The position numbers and the translations under genes are program-made. From the NCBI GenBank assembly GCA_002842985.1, contig PHEQ01000003.1, forward strand, positions 186,001-250,000: 64,000 bases of DNA, written 5' to 3'. The notes under the pieces are model-generated. The model had not been told where the DNA came from. It saw nothing but the letters and a program-made list of their open reading frames with translations, and searched no databases. How positions within the stretch are numbered: position 1 is the stretch's first letter; each line of letters starts with the position of its first letter. The stretch is from Alphaproteobacteria bacterium HGW-Alphaproteobacteria-1. Its GTDB lineage: Bacteria; Pseudomonadota; Alphaproteobacteria; Rhodobacterales; Rhodobacteraceae. Shown one piece after another: positions 36,832-44,969 of this stretch.

Positions 36832-38634
36832 TCAGATGGTTGCCTTCTTGCGCACATAGGTTCCGGGGGCCGGGACAAGGGGTTTGTGCTCCGAATCGCC
36901 CGGAACCCGCGCAGGCACCATCTTGCCCGAGCGCTTGGCAAGCCACGCCTCCCAGCGCGGCCACCACGAGCTGTCGTGCCGCGTGGCCCCTGCCAGCCAG
37001 GCCTCCGCATCGCCGCTCAGATCCTCATTGGTGTAATGGCCGTATTTCTTCTTGGCGGGCGGATTGACGATCCCCGCGATGTGACCGGATTCCGAGACGA
37101 TGAAGGTGCGGTCCTTGGCGCCGGTCTGCTGAAAGCCGCGATAGCAATCCTTCCACGGCGCGATATGGTCGCTCTCGCAGGTGATGGACATGAGCGGCAC
37201 CTTGACGTCCGAGACATGCAGCCGCTCGCCGCACAGCTCTATCCCGCCCTCGACGAACTCGTTGGCCTGACACAGGCCGCGCAGATATTGCACCGTCATC
37301 CGTCCCGGCAGGTTGGAGCCGTCACCGTTCCAGTAGAGCAGATCGAAGGCGGGCGGGGCCTCGCCCATCATGTAATGGCGCACGGCGGGCTGATAGATCA
37401 GATCGCGCGACCGCAGGAAGGACATGGTGCGCCCCAGGATGAAGGAGCGCAGCACGCCCTGCGCCGAGACCTCTTTCTCGATCCCGTCGATGAAATCGTC
37501 CTGAAGGAAGGGGGTAAATTCGCCCTGTTCGGAGAAATCGGTGAGCGCGGTGAAGAAGGTGGCCGATTTCACGGATTTGTCGCCGCGTTTGGCCATCAGC
37601 GCGAGGGTAAGATGCAGCGTGGTGCCCGCAATGCAATAGCCCACGGCATTGACCTGTTTCTCGCCGGTGATTGCCTTGACCTCCTGGATGGCGGTCAGGA
37701 ATCCGTCCTCGATGTAATCGTCCATGCCGATCTCGGCATGGCTGGCATCGGCATTGATCCAGCTGACCACGAACAGGGTATAGCCCTGTTCGGTGATCCA
37801 TTTGATCAGGCTGTTTTCGGGTTTGAGGTCGAGGATGTAGAACTTGTTGATCCAGGGCGGGAAGATCACGATCGGGTTGGCGTGGACCTCGTCGGTCGCG
37901 GGGGCATATTGGATCAGTTCCATCATGCGGTTGCGATAGACCACCTCTCCGGGCGTGGTGGCGATGTTCTCACCCAGAACGAACGCGCGATCATCGGCCA
38001 GCCGCACGACCAATTCGCCGTTGTTGGCCTCCAGATCGGCGATCAGGTTCTCCAGCCCTTTCACGAGGCTCTCGCCCTCGGTCGCCACGGCGCGTTCGAG
38101 CGCGTCCGGGTTTGTGCTCAGGAAGTTGGTGGGCGACATCATGTCGATGATCTGCCGGGCGAAATAATCGAGCCGCTTGCGCTCCTTGGGCGGCAGGTCG
38201 TCCTCAATGTCGTCGAGGGCGCGCTCGATGGCCTGTGAATTCAGGGCGTATTGCTGCTTGACGTAACGGAAATACGGATGGCTGTTCCACAGCGGGTTGG
38301 CGAATCTCTTGTCCCCCTCCAGAGGATCGGGTCCCTCCTCCTCGACCGGGGCCCCGCGGATCAACATCTGCTGAGCGTCAAGGAAATGGCGCACAGACTT
38401 GCCCCAGTATTCCAGTTGCTGTTCGTAAATCCGCCCCGGATTCTCAATCATTTCAGACCAGTATGACTGGGCCGCCTTGACAAAAAGCTCCTGCGAGGGG
38501 GCGCTGAGCGTGGGATTCGCGGGATTGCGTGCGGCCAGCGCCTTGATGAAGCGCTGCGACAACTCTTCGACTTTCGCAAGGTTTTCGTTGAGCTTATCGA
38601 CATTTTTACCTGCGACTTCGGTCTCGGTTGTCAT
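36832..38634 (-). CDS. phaC: Class I poly(R)-hydroxyalkanoate synthase
   Basis: 600 residues. An N-terminal variable region (about 1-110) and PhaC_N domain are followed by an alpha/beta-hydrolase catalytic domain. The synthase lipase box is GYCIAG (GxCxG, nucleophilic cysteine near 320), the aspartate is in CESDHIAPW and the histidine in SESGHIAG. Class I length and single-gene organisation fit polymerisation of short-chain (R)-3-hydroxyacyl-CoA, mainly 3-hydroxybutyrate, on the granule surface. It is divergent from phaZ across a 105-nt region containing a CTGC-TAT-GCAG site, and phaP and phaR follow on its strand. phaA and phaB are not in the window. Confidence 0.97.
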   Translation of the reverse strand: MTTETEVAGKNVDKLNENLAKVEELSQRFIKALAARNPANPTLSAPSQELFVKAAQSYWSEMIENPGRIYEQQLEYWGKSVRHFLDAQQMLIRGAPVEEEGPDPLEGDKRFANPLWNSHPYFRYVKQQYALNSQAIERALDDIEDDLPPKERKRLDYFARQIIDMMSPTNFLSTNPDALERAVATEGESLVKGLENLIADLEANNGELVVRLADDRAFVLGENIATTPGEVVYRNRMMELIQYAPATDEVHANPIVIFPPWINKFYILDLKPENSLIKWITEQGYTLFVVSWINADASHAEIGMDDYIEDGFLTAIQEVKAITGEKQVNAVGYCIAGTTLHLTLALMAKRGDKSVKSATFFTALTDFSEQGEFTPFLQDDFIDGIEKEVSAQGVLRSFILGRTMSFLRSRDLIYQPAVRHYMMGEAPPAFDLLYWNGDGSNLPGRMTVQYLRGLCQANEFVEGGIELCGERLHVSDVKVPLMSITCESDHIAPWKDCYRGFQQTGAKDRTFIVSESGHIAGIVNPPAKKKYGHYTNEDLSGDAEAWLAGATRHDSSWWPRWEAWLAKRSGKMVPARVPGDSEHKPLVPAPGTYVRKKATI

Positions 38635-38649
38635 TTTTTACATTTCCCC

Positions 38650-38678
38650 TTAACAATTTCTGCTATGCAGCATACGGT
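38650..38678 (+). promoter_or_regulatory. phaZ promoter with PhaR operator in the spacer (phaC-phaZ divergent region)
   Basis: TTAACA (38650-38655), a 17-nt spacer and TACGGT (38673-38678) form a plausible promoter 61 nt before the phaZ ATG. The spacer holds CTGC-TAT-GCAG (38660-38670), within TGCTATGCAGCA. The same site is 26-36 nt upstream of phaC on the other strand, so PhaR may control both genes. Confidence 0.65.
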
Positions 38679-38739
38679 TCTCCTGACAGAGACTCTCTCG
38701 CGGTGAACATTCCACCCACTCCCTTTCAAGGAGACGATC

Positions 38740-40014
38740 ATGCGCCAGATGGCAACCTATGACCTGATGGAATCTTTCCGCAATGCAAACCAATGGCTGG
38801 GTGCCTCCGCCCTTTCATTTGCATCGTATCCGCTTTTCAGCATGGTGCCAAATCCTGCTTTTCAGTGGATGTCGGCCTGGGGTCAGGTGACGGAACGCAC
38901 GTTCGAGCGCATGGTGGCGAAGCCGGATTGGGGCATCCGCACCTTTACCCATGAAGATGGGCGCGACCATCTGGTGAATATCGAGACGGTTGTCTCTCGC
39001 CCGTTTGGCGATCTCATCCATTTCAACGTTTCGGGCCGCGAGGAACAACCGCGCAAGATCCTGCTGGTCGCGCCGATGTCGGGCCATTATGCCACGCTGC
39101 TGCGCTCGACCGTCAAATCGCTGATCGTCAATTGCGAGGTCTATATCACCGACTGGCATAACGCGCGCGATATTCCGGTATCCGAGGGCAAGTTCGATAT
39201 CGAGGATTATACCCTCTATCTTGTCGATTTCATGAAGGCGCTCGGCCCCGATATCAACGTGATCGCCGTCTGTCAGCCCGCGCCGCTGACGCTGGCCGCC
39301 ACCGCCTATCTGGCCGAGCTTGATCCCGAGGCGCAGCCGCGCACCCTCACCCTTATCGGCGGGCCGGTCAATCCCGATGCGGCGGCCACCGACGTGACGG
39401 ACTTTGGCCGCCGTGTGACCATGGGCCAGCTCGAAGAGATGATGATCCAGCGCGTCGGCTTTTCCCAAAAGGGTGTCGGGCGCATGGTCTATCCCGGCCT
39501 TCTGCAACTCGCCTCCTTCATGTCGATGAACGCCGAGCGGCATTCCAAGGCATTCACCGATCAGATCGTGCGCGTGGCGCAGGGCGAGGCCAGCGACAAC
39601 GACGCCCATAACCGCTTTTATGACGAATATCTTGCGGTGATGGACATGACTGCCGAATTCTACCTCTCTACGGTCGAACGTGTGTTCAAGGGGTTGGAAA
39701 TCGCGCAGAACCGCTTTGTCGTGAACGGCCACCGTGTCGACATCGGCAAGATCACCCGCGTCGCGATCAAGACCGTGGAAGGCGGCAAGGACGATATTTC
39801 CGCGCCCGGCCAATGCGTCGCCGCGCTTGATCTGTGCACCGGCGTGCCCGATCACATGAAGGCCAATTACATCGAGCCCGAAGCTGGCCATTACGGTATT
39901 TTCGCCGGCCGGTCATGGCGCAACAACATCCGCCCGCTGGTGCTCGATTTTATCGATTCGAACGCCGCCAAGTCCGCGCCCCGTCCCGCCAACCGCAACG
40001 CCGCGCGCGCCTGA
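38740..40014 (+). CDS. phaZ: Intracellular polyhydroxyalkanoate depolymerase
   Basis: 424 residues of the intracellular PHB depolymerase (PhaZ1) family. Instead of a serine lipase box it has VCQPAP (about residue 180), the cysteine-containing motif of i-PHB depolymerases, with APMSGHYATLL and a C-terminal EAGHYGIFAG supplying the histidine region. No signal peptide, so it acts on native amorphous granules inside the cell to release hydroxybutyrate oligomers when carbon is short. AAGGAG lies before the ATG. It is divergent from phaC; its promoter overlaps a PhaR-type site. It ends 4 nt before the convergent alpha/beta hydrolase gene. Confidence 0.95.
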   Translation: MRQMATYDLMESFRNANQWLGASALSFASYPLFSMVPNPAFQWMSAWGQVTERTFERMVAKPDWGIRTFTHEDGRDHLVNIETVVSRPFGDLIHFNVSGREEQPRKILLVAPMSGHYATLLRSTVKSLIVNCEVYITDWHNARDIPVSEGKFDIEDYTLYLVDFMKALGPDINVIAVCQPAPLTLAATAYLAELDPEAQPRTLTLIGGPVNPDAAATDVTDFGRRVTMGQLEEMMIQRVGFSQKGVGRMVYPGLLQLASFMSMNAERHSKAFTDQIVRVAQGEASDNDAHNRFYDEYLAVMDMTAEFYLSTVERVFKGLEIAQNRFVVNGHRVDIGKITRVAIKTVEGGKDDISAPGQCVAALDLCTGVPDHMKANYIEPEAGHYGIFAGRSWRNNIRPLVLDFIDSNAAKSAPRPANRNAARA

Positions 40015-40018
40015 ACCG

Positions 40019-40753
40019 TCAGGCGCGGATCGGCCTTTGCAGCACGAGCGGTTGCGCGAGCCAGCCACGCAACGCAGCGTTGACGGTCTGCGGCTGTTCC
40101 AGCACGGGCAGATGGCCGGCGCCCTCCACGGTGACCAGCCGCGCATTCGGCATCAGCCCGGCCATGAACTCGTGCCTGCGCGGCGGCGTGAGCCGGTCCT
40201 CGGTCCCGCACAGGATCAGCGCGGGCACCTTGCAGCGCCTCAGTGTGCCCTGATAATCCCGCCTCCGTTGCAGCGCGCGCACTTGCCGGATGATGACCTC
40301 CGCCCCCAACCCCTGCGCCATCTGCGTGGCCAGCGCCAACACCTCGGCGCGCGCGGGCCCCGGCGCAAGGATATCCCCGCCCAGCACCATCTCCACCGCC
40401 TCGGCGATAAGCCCCGCGCGCAGCTTGGCGACAAACGGCTCGTATCCGGCGGCGGATTGCGGGGTTTCGGCAAGCGGGTTGGTATCCATCAGCGCCAGTT
40501 TGGTGATGCGGTCCGGCGCGCGCCGCAGGAGTTCCATCGCCACGATCCCACCCATCGACAAGCCCGCCAGCGCAAACCGCGCGGGCAAGAGATCAAGCAG
40601 GTTCGACGCGATTTCCTCGATCCGCTCGCCGCAGGTGATCGGCGCGACCGTCACGGCCATTTCGCGGCTCAGATCGGCGATTTGCGGCGCAAAGAGACGC
40701 GCGTCGCACATCATGCCGGGTAAAAATACAATCGGATCACTGCTCATCGACAT
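40019..40753 (-). CDS. Alpha/beta hydrolase
   Basis: 244 residues with the alpha/beta-hydrolase layout: FLPGMMCDARLF at the N terminus (oxyanion region), the nucleophile elbow GLSMGG (about residues 77-82), an aspartate in CGTEDRLTPP and a histidine in EGAGHLPVLEQP near the C terminus. The triad is complete. Substrate unknown. Family resemblance is to MenH/3-oxoadipate enol-lactonase-type small esterases. Converging on phaZ with 4 nt between stops, it might act on PHA oligomers, but that is speculation from position. The start at 40753 (ATGTCGATG) follows GGGGTAAAGG; an upstream frame to 40819 is less likely. Confidence 0.85.
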   Translation of the reverse strand: MSMSSDPIVFLPGMMCDARLFAPQIADLSREMAVTVAPITCGERIEEIASNLLDLLPARFALAGLSMGGIVAMELLRRAPDRITKLALMDTNPLAETPQSAAGYEPFVAKLRAGLIAEAVEMVLGGDILAPGPARAEVLALATQMAQGLGAEVIIRQVRALQRRRDYQGTLRRCKVPALILCGTEDRLTPPRRHEFMAGLMPNARLVTVEGAGHLPVLEQPQTVNAALRGWLAQPLVLQRPIRA

Positions 40754-40822
40754 GGCCTTTACCCCGAGGGTCTGCGCCCCTTGGCCATCAGCATGACACC
40801 GGCGCGCAGACAAGGGCAAGCC

Positions 40823-41800
40823 CTATCGCGCGAGGATCGGCGTAAGCCACTCGGTCATGGCCGCTACCGCCGCGCCGGTGGTGCCGGGTGACATGATGTC
40901 GCCTGTGATGACATGGGCAAAGGGATCGTCATGCGGCCCGAGATCCGGCGCGATCCGCGTGACCGGTCCGCCCCATCGGGCCATGACCTTGTCCGTAAGA
41001 TCGGGGCGTACGACCCTGTCGGCGTCGGAATAATAGAACAGCGCGGGCAGCGTCATCGCGGCAAAATCGAGACTGCGGGCATGGGCCACCAGTGCCGCCA
41101 TGGGAAAGACCGCGATGCTTGGGTATTCGGTCGTCCATTCGGCGGCCTGTTCGGGGTTGCGTGGCTCGAAGCTGCGCCGCTTGCCCGCGACCAGCGGCAG
41201 CCAGTGGCGCGCGCCGGGCCATGTCAGCAGCGGCGCCACCCAATTGTTGATCCCGAAATTGGGCGACACGAAAATGACGCCCGCGACCTGTTCGCGCAAG
41301 GCCGGGTCCTGCAAGGCCACCGCCGCGACCGTCGCGCCGGTCGAGGTGGCAAGGATCACCACCCGTTCGCCAGTCGAGCGCGCGACCGCCAGCGCCTCGG
41401 CCGCGTCGGCAAGCCAGTCCGAGGCGCTCGCCTCTCCCATTGCGTCACTGTCGCGCCCATGACCGCGAAACCGGGTATAGACGAGATTGGCCCCGAAGGT
41501 CTGCGCCAGCAGGTCCGGCACCGGGCGGATTTCCTGTGACGACGCGGAGAACCCGTGAAAATAGACGATGGAGAGGGCCGTGCGCGTCTCCTGCTCGCCT
41601 GCCCAGATCACCCGCTTGTGGCTGTCGGGGCGGATGTCGTCAAAGCGCGATTCCATGGCCTCGAGGTAAACGCCAATGCCTTCGCCAAAGCGGCGCGGCT
41701 CGAAGGCGGGCGGCATCTCGAGCGGCTCGCTCGGGGCAAGGACAAGCCCCGCCGCAACAAGGGCGGCAAGGGCAAGAAGCGCGCGCCCGAGACGGCGCAT
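40823..41800 (-). CDS. Membrane-anchored alpha/beta hydrolase
   Basis: 325 residues. One hydrophobic N-terminal helix (about 7-25; ALLALAALVAAGLVLA) acts as signal anchor, so the catalytic domain is probably periplasmic. YFHGFSASSQEIRP is the oxyanion loop and LATSTGATVAA the nucleophile elbow (STG instead of the usual SxG). FYYSDADRVV carries the acid and LGPHDDPFAH the histidine region. Substrate unknown. Its start overlaps the stop of the next hydrolase by one base (TGATG), so the two are translationally coupled. A frame extending upstream to 42418 is only read-through inside that neighbour. Confidence 0.82.
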   Translation of the reverse strand: MRRLGRALLALAALVAAGLVLAPSEPLEMPPAFEPRRFGEGIGVYLEAMESRFDDIRPDSHKRVIWAGEQETRTALSIVYFHGFSASSQEIRPVPDLLAQTFGANLVYTRFRGHGRDSDAMGEASASDWLADAAEALAVARSTGERVVILATSTGATVAAVALQDPALREQVAGVIFVSPNFGINNWVAPLLTWPGARHWLPLVAGKRRSFEPRNPEQAAEWTTEYPSIAVFPMAALVAHARSLDFAAMTLPALFYYSDADRVVRPDLTDKVMARWGGPVTRIAPDLGPHDDPFAHVITGDIMSPGTTGAAVAAMTEWLTPILAR

Positions 41801-42558
41801 CACACGTCTCCCGCCCGTGCGCTCACCTCGTCTACCGCTGCGCCGATCAAGCCGAGGCAGTCGGGATCGGAAAACCGGTGATCGGCCCCCTTGACCAGCG
41901 TCAGGCGCATATCCGGCCCGGTGGCGTGCTCCAGCAGGCGCAGCGCGACCGATATATCCACATCCCGGTCCGCCGTCCCTTGAAGAAACCGCGCCGGAAA
42001 CGGCAGGTCGAGCGGCGCGCGCAACACAAGGTTCTCGCGCCCCTCCTCGATCAGGCGGCGGGTGATGATATAAGGCTCGCCATACTCCGACGGCAACGCA
42101 ACCTGTCCCTTGGTCATCAACGCGGCACGCTGTGCGGCGTCGAAGCCTGCCCACATCGAGTCCTCGGTGAAATCGGGGGCCGCGGCAATGCTGACAAGCC
42201 CCGCCACCCCCGCAGGCCGCGCGCGCGCAAGCAAAAGCGCGATCCAGCCACCCATGGAAGACCCGACAAGGATCTGCGGTCCCGTGGTCAGCCCCTCCAG
42301 GATCGCGCGCGCATCCTGAAACCAGTCGCCTATGCAGCCCTCGGTGAACTCCCCCGAAGATTGGCCGTGGCCTGAATAATCGAACCGCAGAAAGGCACGG
42401 CCCCGCGCGCGCGCCCAACCCTCAAGCCAGAGTGCCTTGGTGCCCTCCATGTCGGATTTGAACCCGCCGAGAAAGATAACGCCCGGTTCCGCGCCCCCGG
42501 TGCGGTGATAGGCCAGGCGGCGGCCCGTGTCTGTCTCGAAAAATTCTGCTTCGGGCAT
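41800..42558 (-). CDS. Alpha/beta hydrolase, ABHD10-like
   Basis: 252 residues without signal peptide. GVIFLGGFKSDMEGTKA, RFDYSGHGQS and the nucleophile elbow VGSSMGGWIA (about 97-106) match the mitochondrial ABHD10 depalmitoylase/esterase group and its alphaproteobacterial homologues. LQGTADRDV provides the acid and KGADHRFSD the histidine. Possible roles are thioester or glucuronate-ester hydrolysis; not determinable here. It is the first gene of a coupled pair with the membrane-anchored hydrolase, and lies 52 nt behind the MFS gene on the same strand, so a four-gene transcript from 44.1 kb down is possible. Confidence 0.85.
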   Translation of the reverse strand: MPEAEFFETDTGRRLAYHRTGGAEPGVIFLGGFKSDMEGTKALWLEGWARARGRAFLRFDYSGHGQSSGEFTEGCIGDWFQDARAILEGLTTGPQILVGSSMGGWIALLLARARPAGVAGLVSIAAAPDFTEDSMWAGFDAAQRAALMTKGQVALPSEYGEPYIITRRLIEEGRENLVLRAPLDLPFPARFLQGTADRDVDISVALRLLEHATGPDMRLTLVKGADHRFSDPDCLGLIGAAVDEVSARAGDV

Positions 42559-42610
42559 GGTTCCTCCGGGTCTTGATCATGCACCGGGGCGCACGCACCC
42601 GCAAACCGGT

Positions 42611-43855
42611 TTAGCGCGTCCCGCTCACAGGACGCAACGTCAGCGCCAGAAGCCCGCCGGCAAACGCCATGACGCCAAAGCCCGCCAGCGCCGCCACCGG
42701 CCCGAGAAACGACAGCACCCCGCCCAGCAGACCGGTAAGCAACAGGATCACGCCGATCGCGGTATTGGCGAGCGCGGTGTTGCGCGCGCGCAAATCCGCG
42801 CCGGATACATCCACAAGGTAGATAGTGCGCGCCTGCTTGACCCCGTTCCAGCCCAGCATCAGCACGAAGAGTGCAACCGGGATCCCCCCGGCCTGCCCGG
42901 CGACGTGGAGCAGAATTGCCGCCGCCATCGCCGCCGCCCCGAGGCATCCCGCGCCCAGCATGACGTGGCGGCTGTCACGATCCGCCAGCCGCCCCCAGAA
43001 ATAGGAGCCGAGAAACCCCGCCAGCGACGCGGCCAGCAGCATCGCGCCGAGGCGGTTCAATCCGGCCCCCTCGGTGGCAAGAAGCACGAAGAACGGCGGC
43101 GCAAGCGCGGTCGAGACCAGAAGCCCACGCACCAGGATGAACCGGCGCAGGTTCGCATCCTCGCGCAGGATGGCAAGATAGCCACCTGAAGATTTGATGT
43201 TTTCAGGTGTGCTCTCGGCCTCCTCGATTCTCGCGAAGATCAGCGCCGCAGCCATCCACGCCAGCGCAGCAAGCCCGATGGCTGCGATCACTGCTGCCTC
43301 GTTGCGCAGCACACCTGCGATGAGCAATCCGGCGAACACAACCACCAAGGCCGCCGAAACAGACCCCGCAAGCCCCGTCACCTTGCCGCGCCGCGACTGT
43401 TCAATCGTCTTGCCAAGCACGTCCTTGTGGCTCACCGAGCAGGCCGCGCGCGCCAGCGCCAGCACGGCGAGCAAGGCACAGATGAGCGCCCCCGCCAGCC
43501 AGCCGGAGGCCATCAGCGCCACAAGCGCGATCCCGCCCGCAGCCACCCCCTGAAGCGCGCTGCCCCTGGCCCAGACCAGACGGCGATAGCGCAGGCGCCC
43601 GATCCACGCGCCAATGGCAAGCTGTGGCAAGAGTGCGCCCGCCTCGCGGATGGGCACCAGAAGCGCCACGAATGCCGCAGGCGCGCCAAGGCTTCCCAGC
43701 AGCCAGCTCAGGATCAGTTTGGGATCGACAAGGCCGTCTGCCAGCTTCGAGAGCGTCAGCGCCCCGACATGCCGACGCGCGTTCCGGGCTTCGGTCTGAT
43801 CGAGGCCAGGCGCGATCAGGCGCGCGGTAAGGCGGTCAGGCAGGGACAAGGGCAT
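42611..43855 (-). CDS. Major facilitator superfamily transporter
   Basis: 414 residues with about twelve hydrophobic segments. The loop between the sixth and seventh segments is short and charged (IEEAESTPENIKSSGG). RLADRDSRH in the second half fits the MFS loop motif. A carrier of the drug/metabolite proton antiporter type is likely, but the substrate is not predictable. The ATG at 43855 (MPLSLPDRL) is used; an extension to 44002 overlaps the upstream small gene and lacks family character. The 77-residue gene ends 13 nt upstream on the same strand and two alpha/beta hydrolase genes follow. Confidence 0.85.
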   Translation of the reverse strand: MPLSLPDRLTARLIAPGLDQTEARNARRHVGALTLSKLADGLVDPKLILSWLLGSLGAPAAFVALLVPIREAGALLPQLAIGAWIGRLRYRRLVWARGSALQGVAAGGIALVALMASGWLAGALICALLAVLALARAACSVSHKDVLGKTIEQSRRGKVTGLAGSVSAALVVVFAGLLIAGVLRNEAAVIAAIGLAALAWMAAALIFARIEEAESTPENIKSSGGYLAILREDANLRRFILVRGLLVSTALAPPFFVLLATEGAGLNRLGAMLLAASLAGFLGSYFWGRLADRDSRHVMLGAGCLGAAAMAAAILLHVAGQAGGIPVALFVLMLGWNGVKQARTIYLVDVSGADLRARNTALANTAIGVILLLTGLLGGVLSFLGPVAALAGFGVMAFAGGLLALTLRPVSGTR

Positions 43856-43868
43856 CTCCGGGGGCAGG

Positions 43869-44102
43869 TCAGCCCCCGACGTAACCTCCGCGACGCGGGC
43901 GGTAAAACACCTTCTGATTGTGCAGCCGACCCAGAAGGTCATGAATCTTGCGCAAGGTCGCCGCAGGGGGCTCGTCCTCGTTGGCAATCCCCTCGGGCGC
44001 AATGGCGCGCGACGAAAGCTCGGTCCTCGTGCGGTGCAACGCGGTCTCGATCAGGTCCATGTCCTCGACCGACAGTTCGAAATTCGAATTGTAACCCGGC
44101 AT
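43869..44102 (-). CDS. Small conserved-looking hypothetical protein
   Basis: 77 residues, not recognised. A short polar start (MPGYNSNFELSVED) leads into a helix (MDLIETALHRTRTELS), an acidic linker and a second helix with basic residues (LRKIHDLLGRLHNQKVFYRPRR), ending in GGYVGG. No membrane segment, signal peptide or metal motif. The GAGGGGACAGGAA ribosome site before the ATG and coding-like composition support a real gene. It is the first gene on its strand and lies 13 nt upstream of the MFS gene, so the two are likely cotranscribed. The function is unknown; a small DNA- or protein-binding role would be a guess. Confidence 0.75.
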   Translation of the reverse strand: MPGYNSNFELSVEDMDLIETALHRTRTELSSRAIAPEGIANEDEPPAATLRKIHDLLGRLHNQKVFYRPRRGGYVGG

Positions 44103-44351
44103 TTCCTGTCCCCTCTGCACTGGCTGCGCAACAATCTTGCGCAACGGATAAGCGGCATTTAGGGCGCGATATGCGACATGTCCAGTGGGATTTTCACCCG
44201 GCGTCGATATGTGATCCCTGCCGTCACCGCCCGATCCGGCCTGAGCCGGACCGCGCCCGGCTTCAGGGCACCAAGGGGTTGAGTTCCGTCCCGGCTTCGC
44301 CCACTCTTGGCAATCGTCGAAATGCACCCACTGCAAAGATGAAGGGGACCG

Positions 44352-44969
44352 ATGCAAGACGCCACGGACGAACTCGATGGCATGACCGTCTGCCCGACTT
44401 GCGATCTGGTCTACCGTGCGCCCAAGGTGGCGGCGCGCGAGCGGGCCTATTGCGCGCGGTGTCACACAGTGCTGATCGCGCCCCGGCGCAAGGCGGGCAA
44501 ACAGCTTATCGCGCTTGCTCTGACCGTGCTGATCCTGATCGCGGCGGCCACGGTGTTTCCGTTTCTCGCCATCGGTGCGGGCGGGGTGCGGCACGAGGCG
44601 TCGGTGCTCGATACCGCCCTTGCCTTTTCCGGAGTTCTTTCGGGGGTCGCGGTGGCGGTGCTACTGTTCATCGTGATCATTCCGGCGCTGCGGCTGATGT
44701 TGCTGATCTACGTTCTGGCCCCGATCATCCGCGACCGGCCGCCTGCGCCATATGCACGGGACGCGTTCCGCCTGTCGGAGAAACTCCTGCCGTGGTCGAT
44801 GGCCGAGATTTTCGCGCTTGGCTGCGCGGTGGCCCTTGTCAAGCTGAGCGATCTGGCCGAGGTGTTCTTTGGCCCGGCGGCGTGGCTTTTTGCCGTGCTC
44901 GTGGTGCTCGTGGTGGCGAGTGACCGATTGATGTGCAGGTATTCGATATGGACCTCCCTGAAGGAGTGA
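44352..44969 (+). CDS. pqiA: PqiA-type membrane protein, first half-unit
   Basis: 205 residues. An N-terminal zinc ribbon (CPTCDLVYRA at about 14-23, CARCHTVL at 34-41) precedes four hydrophobic segments of a PqiA domain. E. coli PqiA is one protein of about 417 residues with two such units; here the two units are separate, overlapping genes. PqiA is the inner-membrane partner of the PqiB tube, thought to move lipids between membranes. The motif CxxC-N-CxxC is complete. AAGGGG lies before the ATG. First gene of the four-gene pqi operon; its stop overlaps the second half-unit gene by 22 nt. Confidence 0.88.
   Translation: MQDATDELDGMTVCPTCDLVYRAPKVAARERAYCARCHTVLIAPRRKAGKQLIALALTVLILIAAATVFPFLAIGAGGVRHEASVLDTALAFSGVLSGVAVAVLLFIVIIPALRLMLLIYVLAPIIRDRPPAPYARDAFRLSEKLLPWSMAEIFALGCAVALVKLSDLAEVFFGPAAWLFAVLVVLVVASDRLMCRYSIWTSLKE

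Noticed and set aside
41801..42418. An in-frame extension of the membrane-anchored hydrolase through the ABHD10-like gene
   Set aside because: The two genes use different phases; the extension has no homology, while the ATG at 41800 gives a proper signal anchor.
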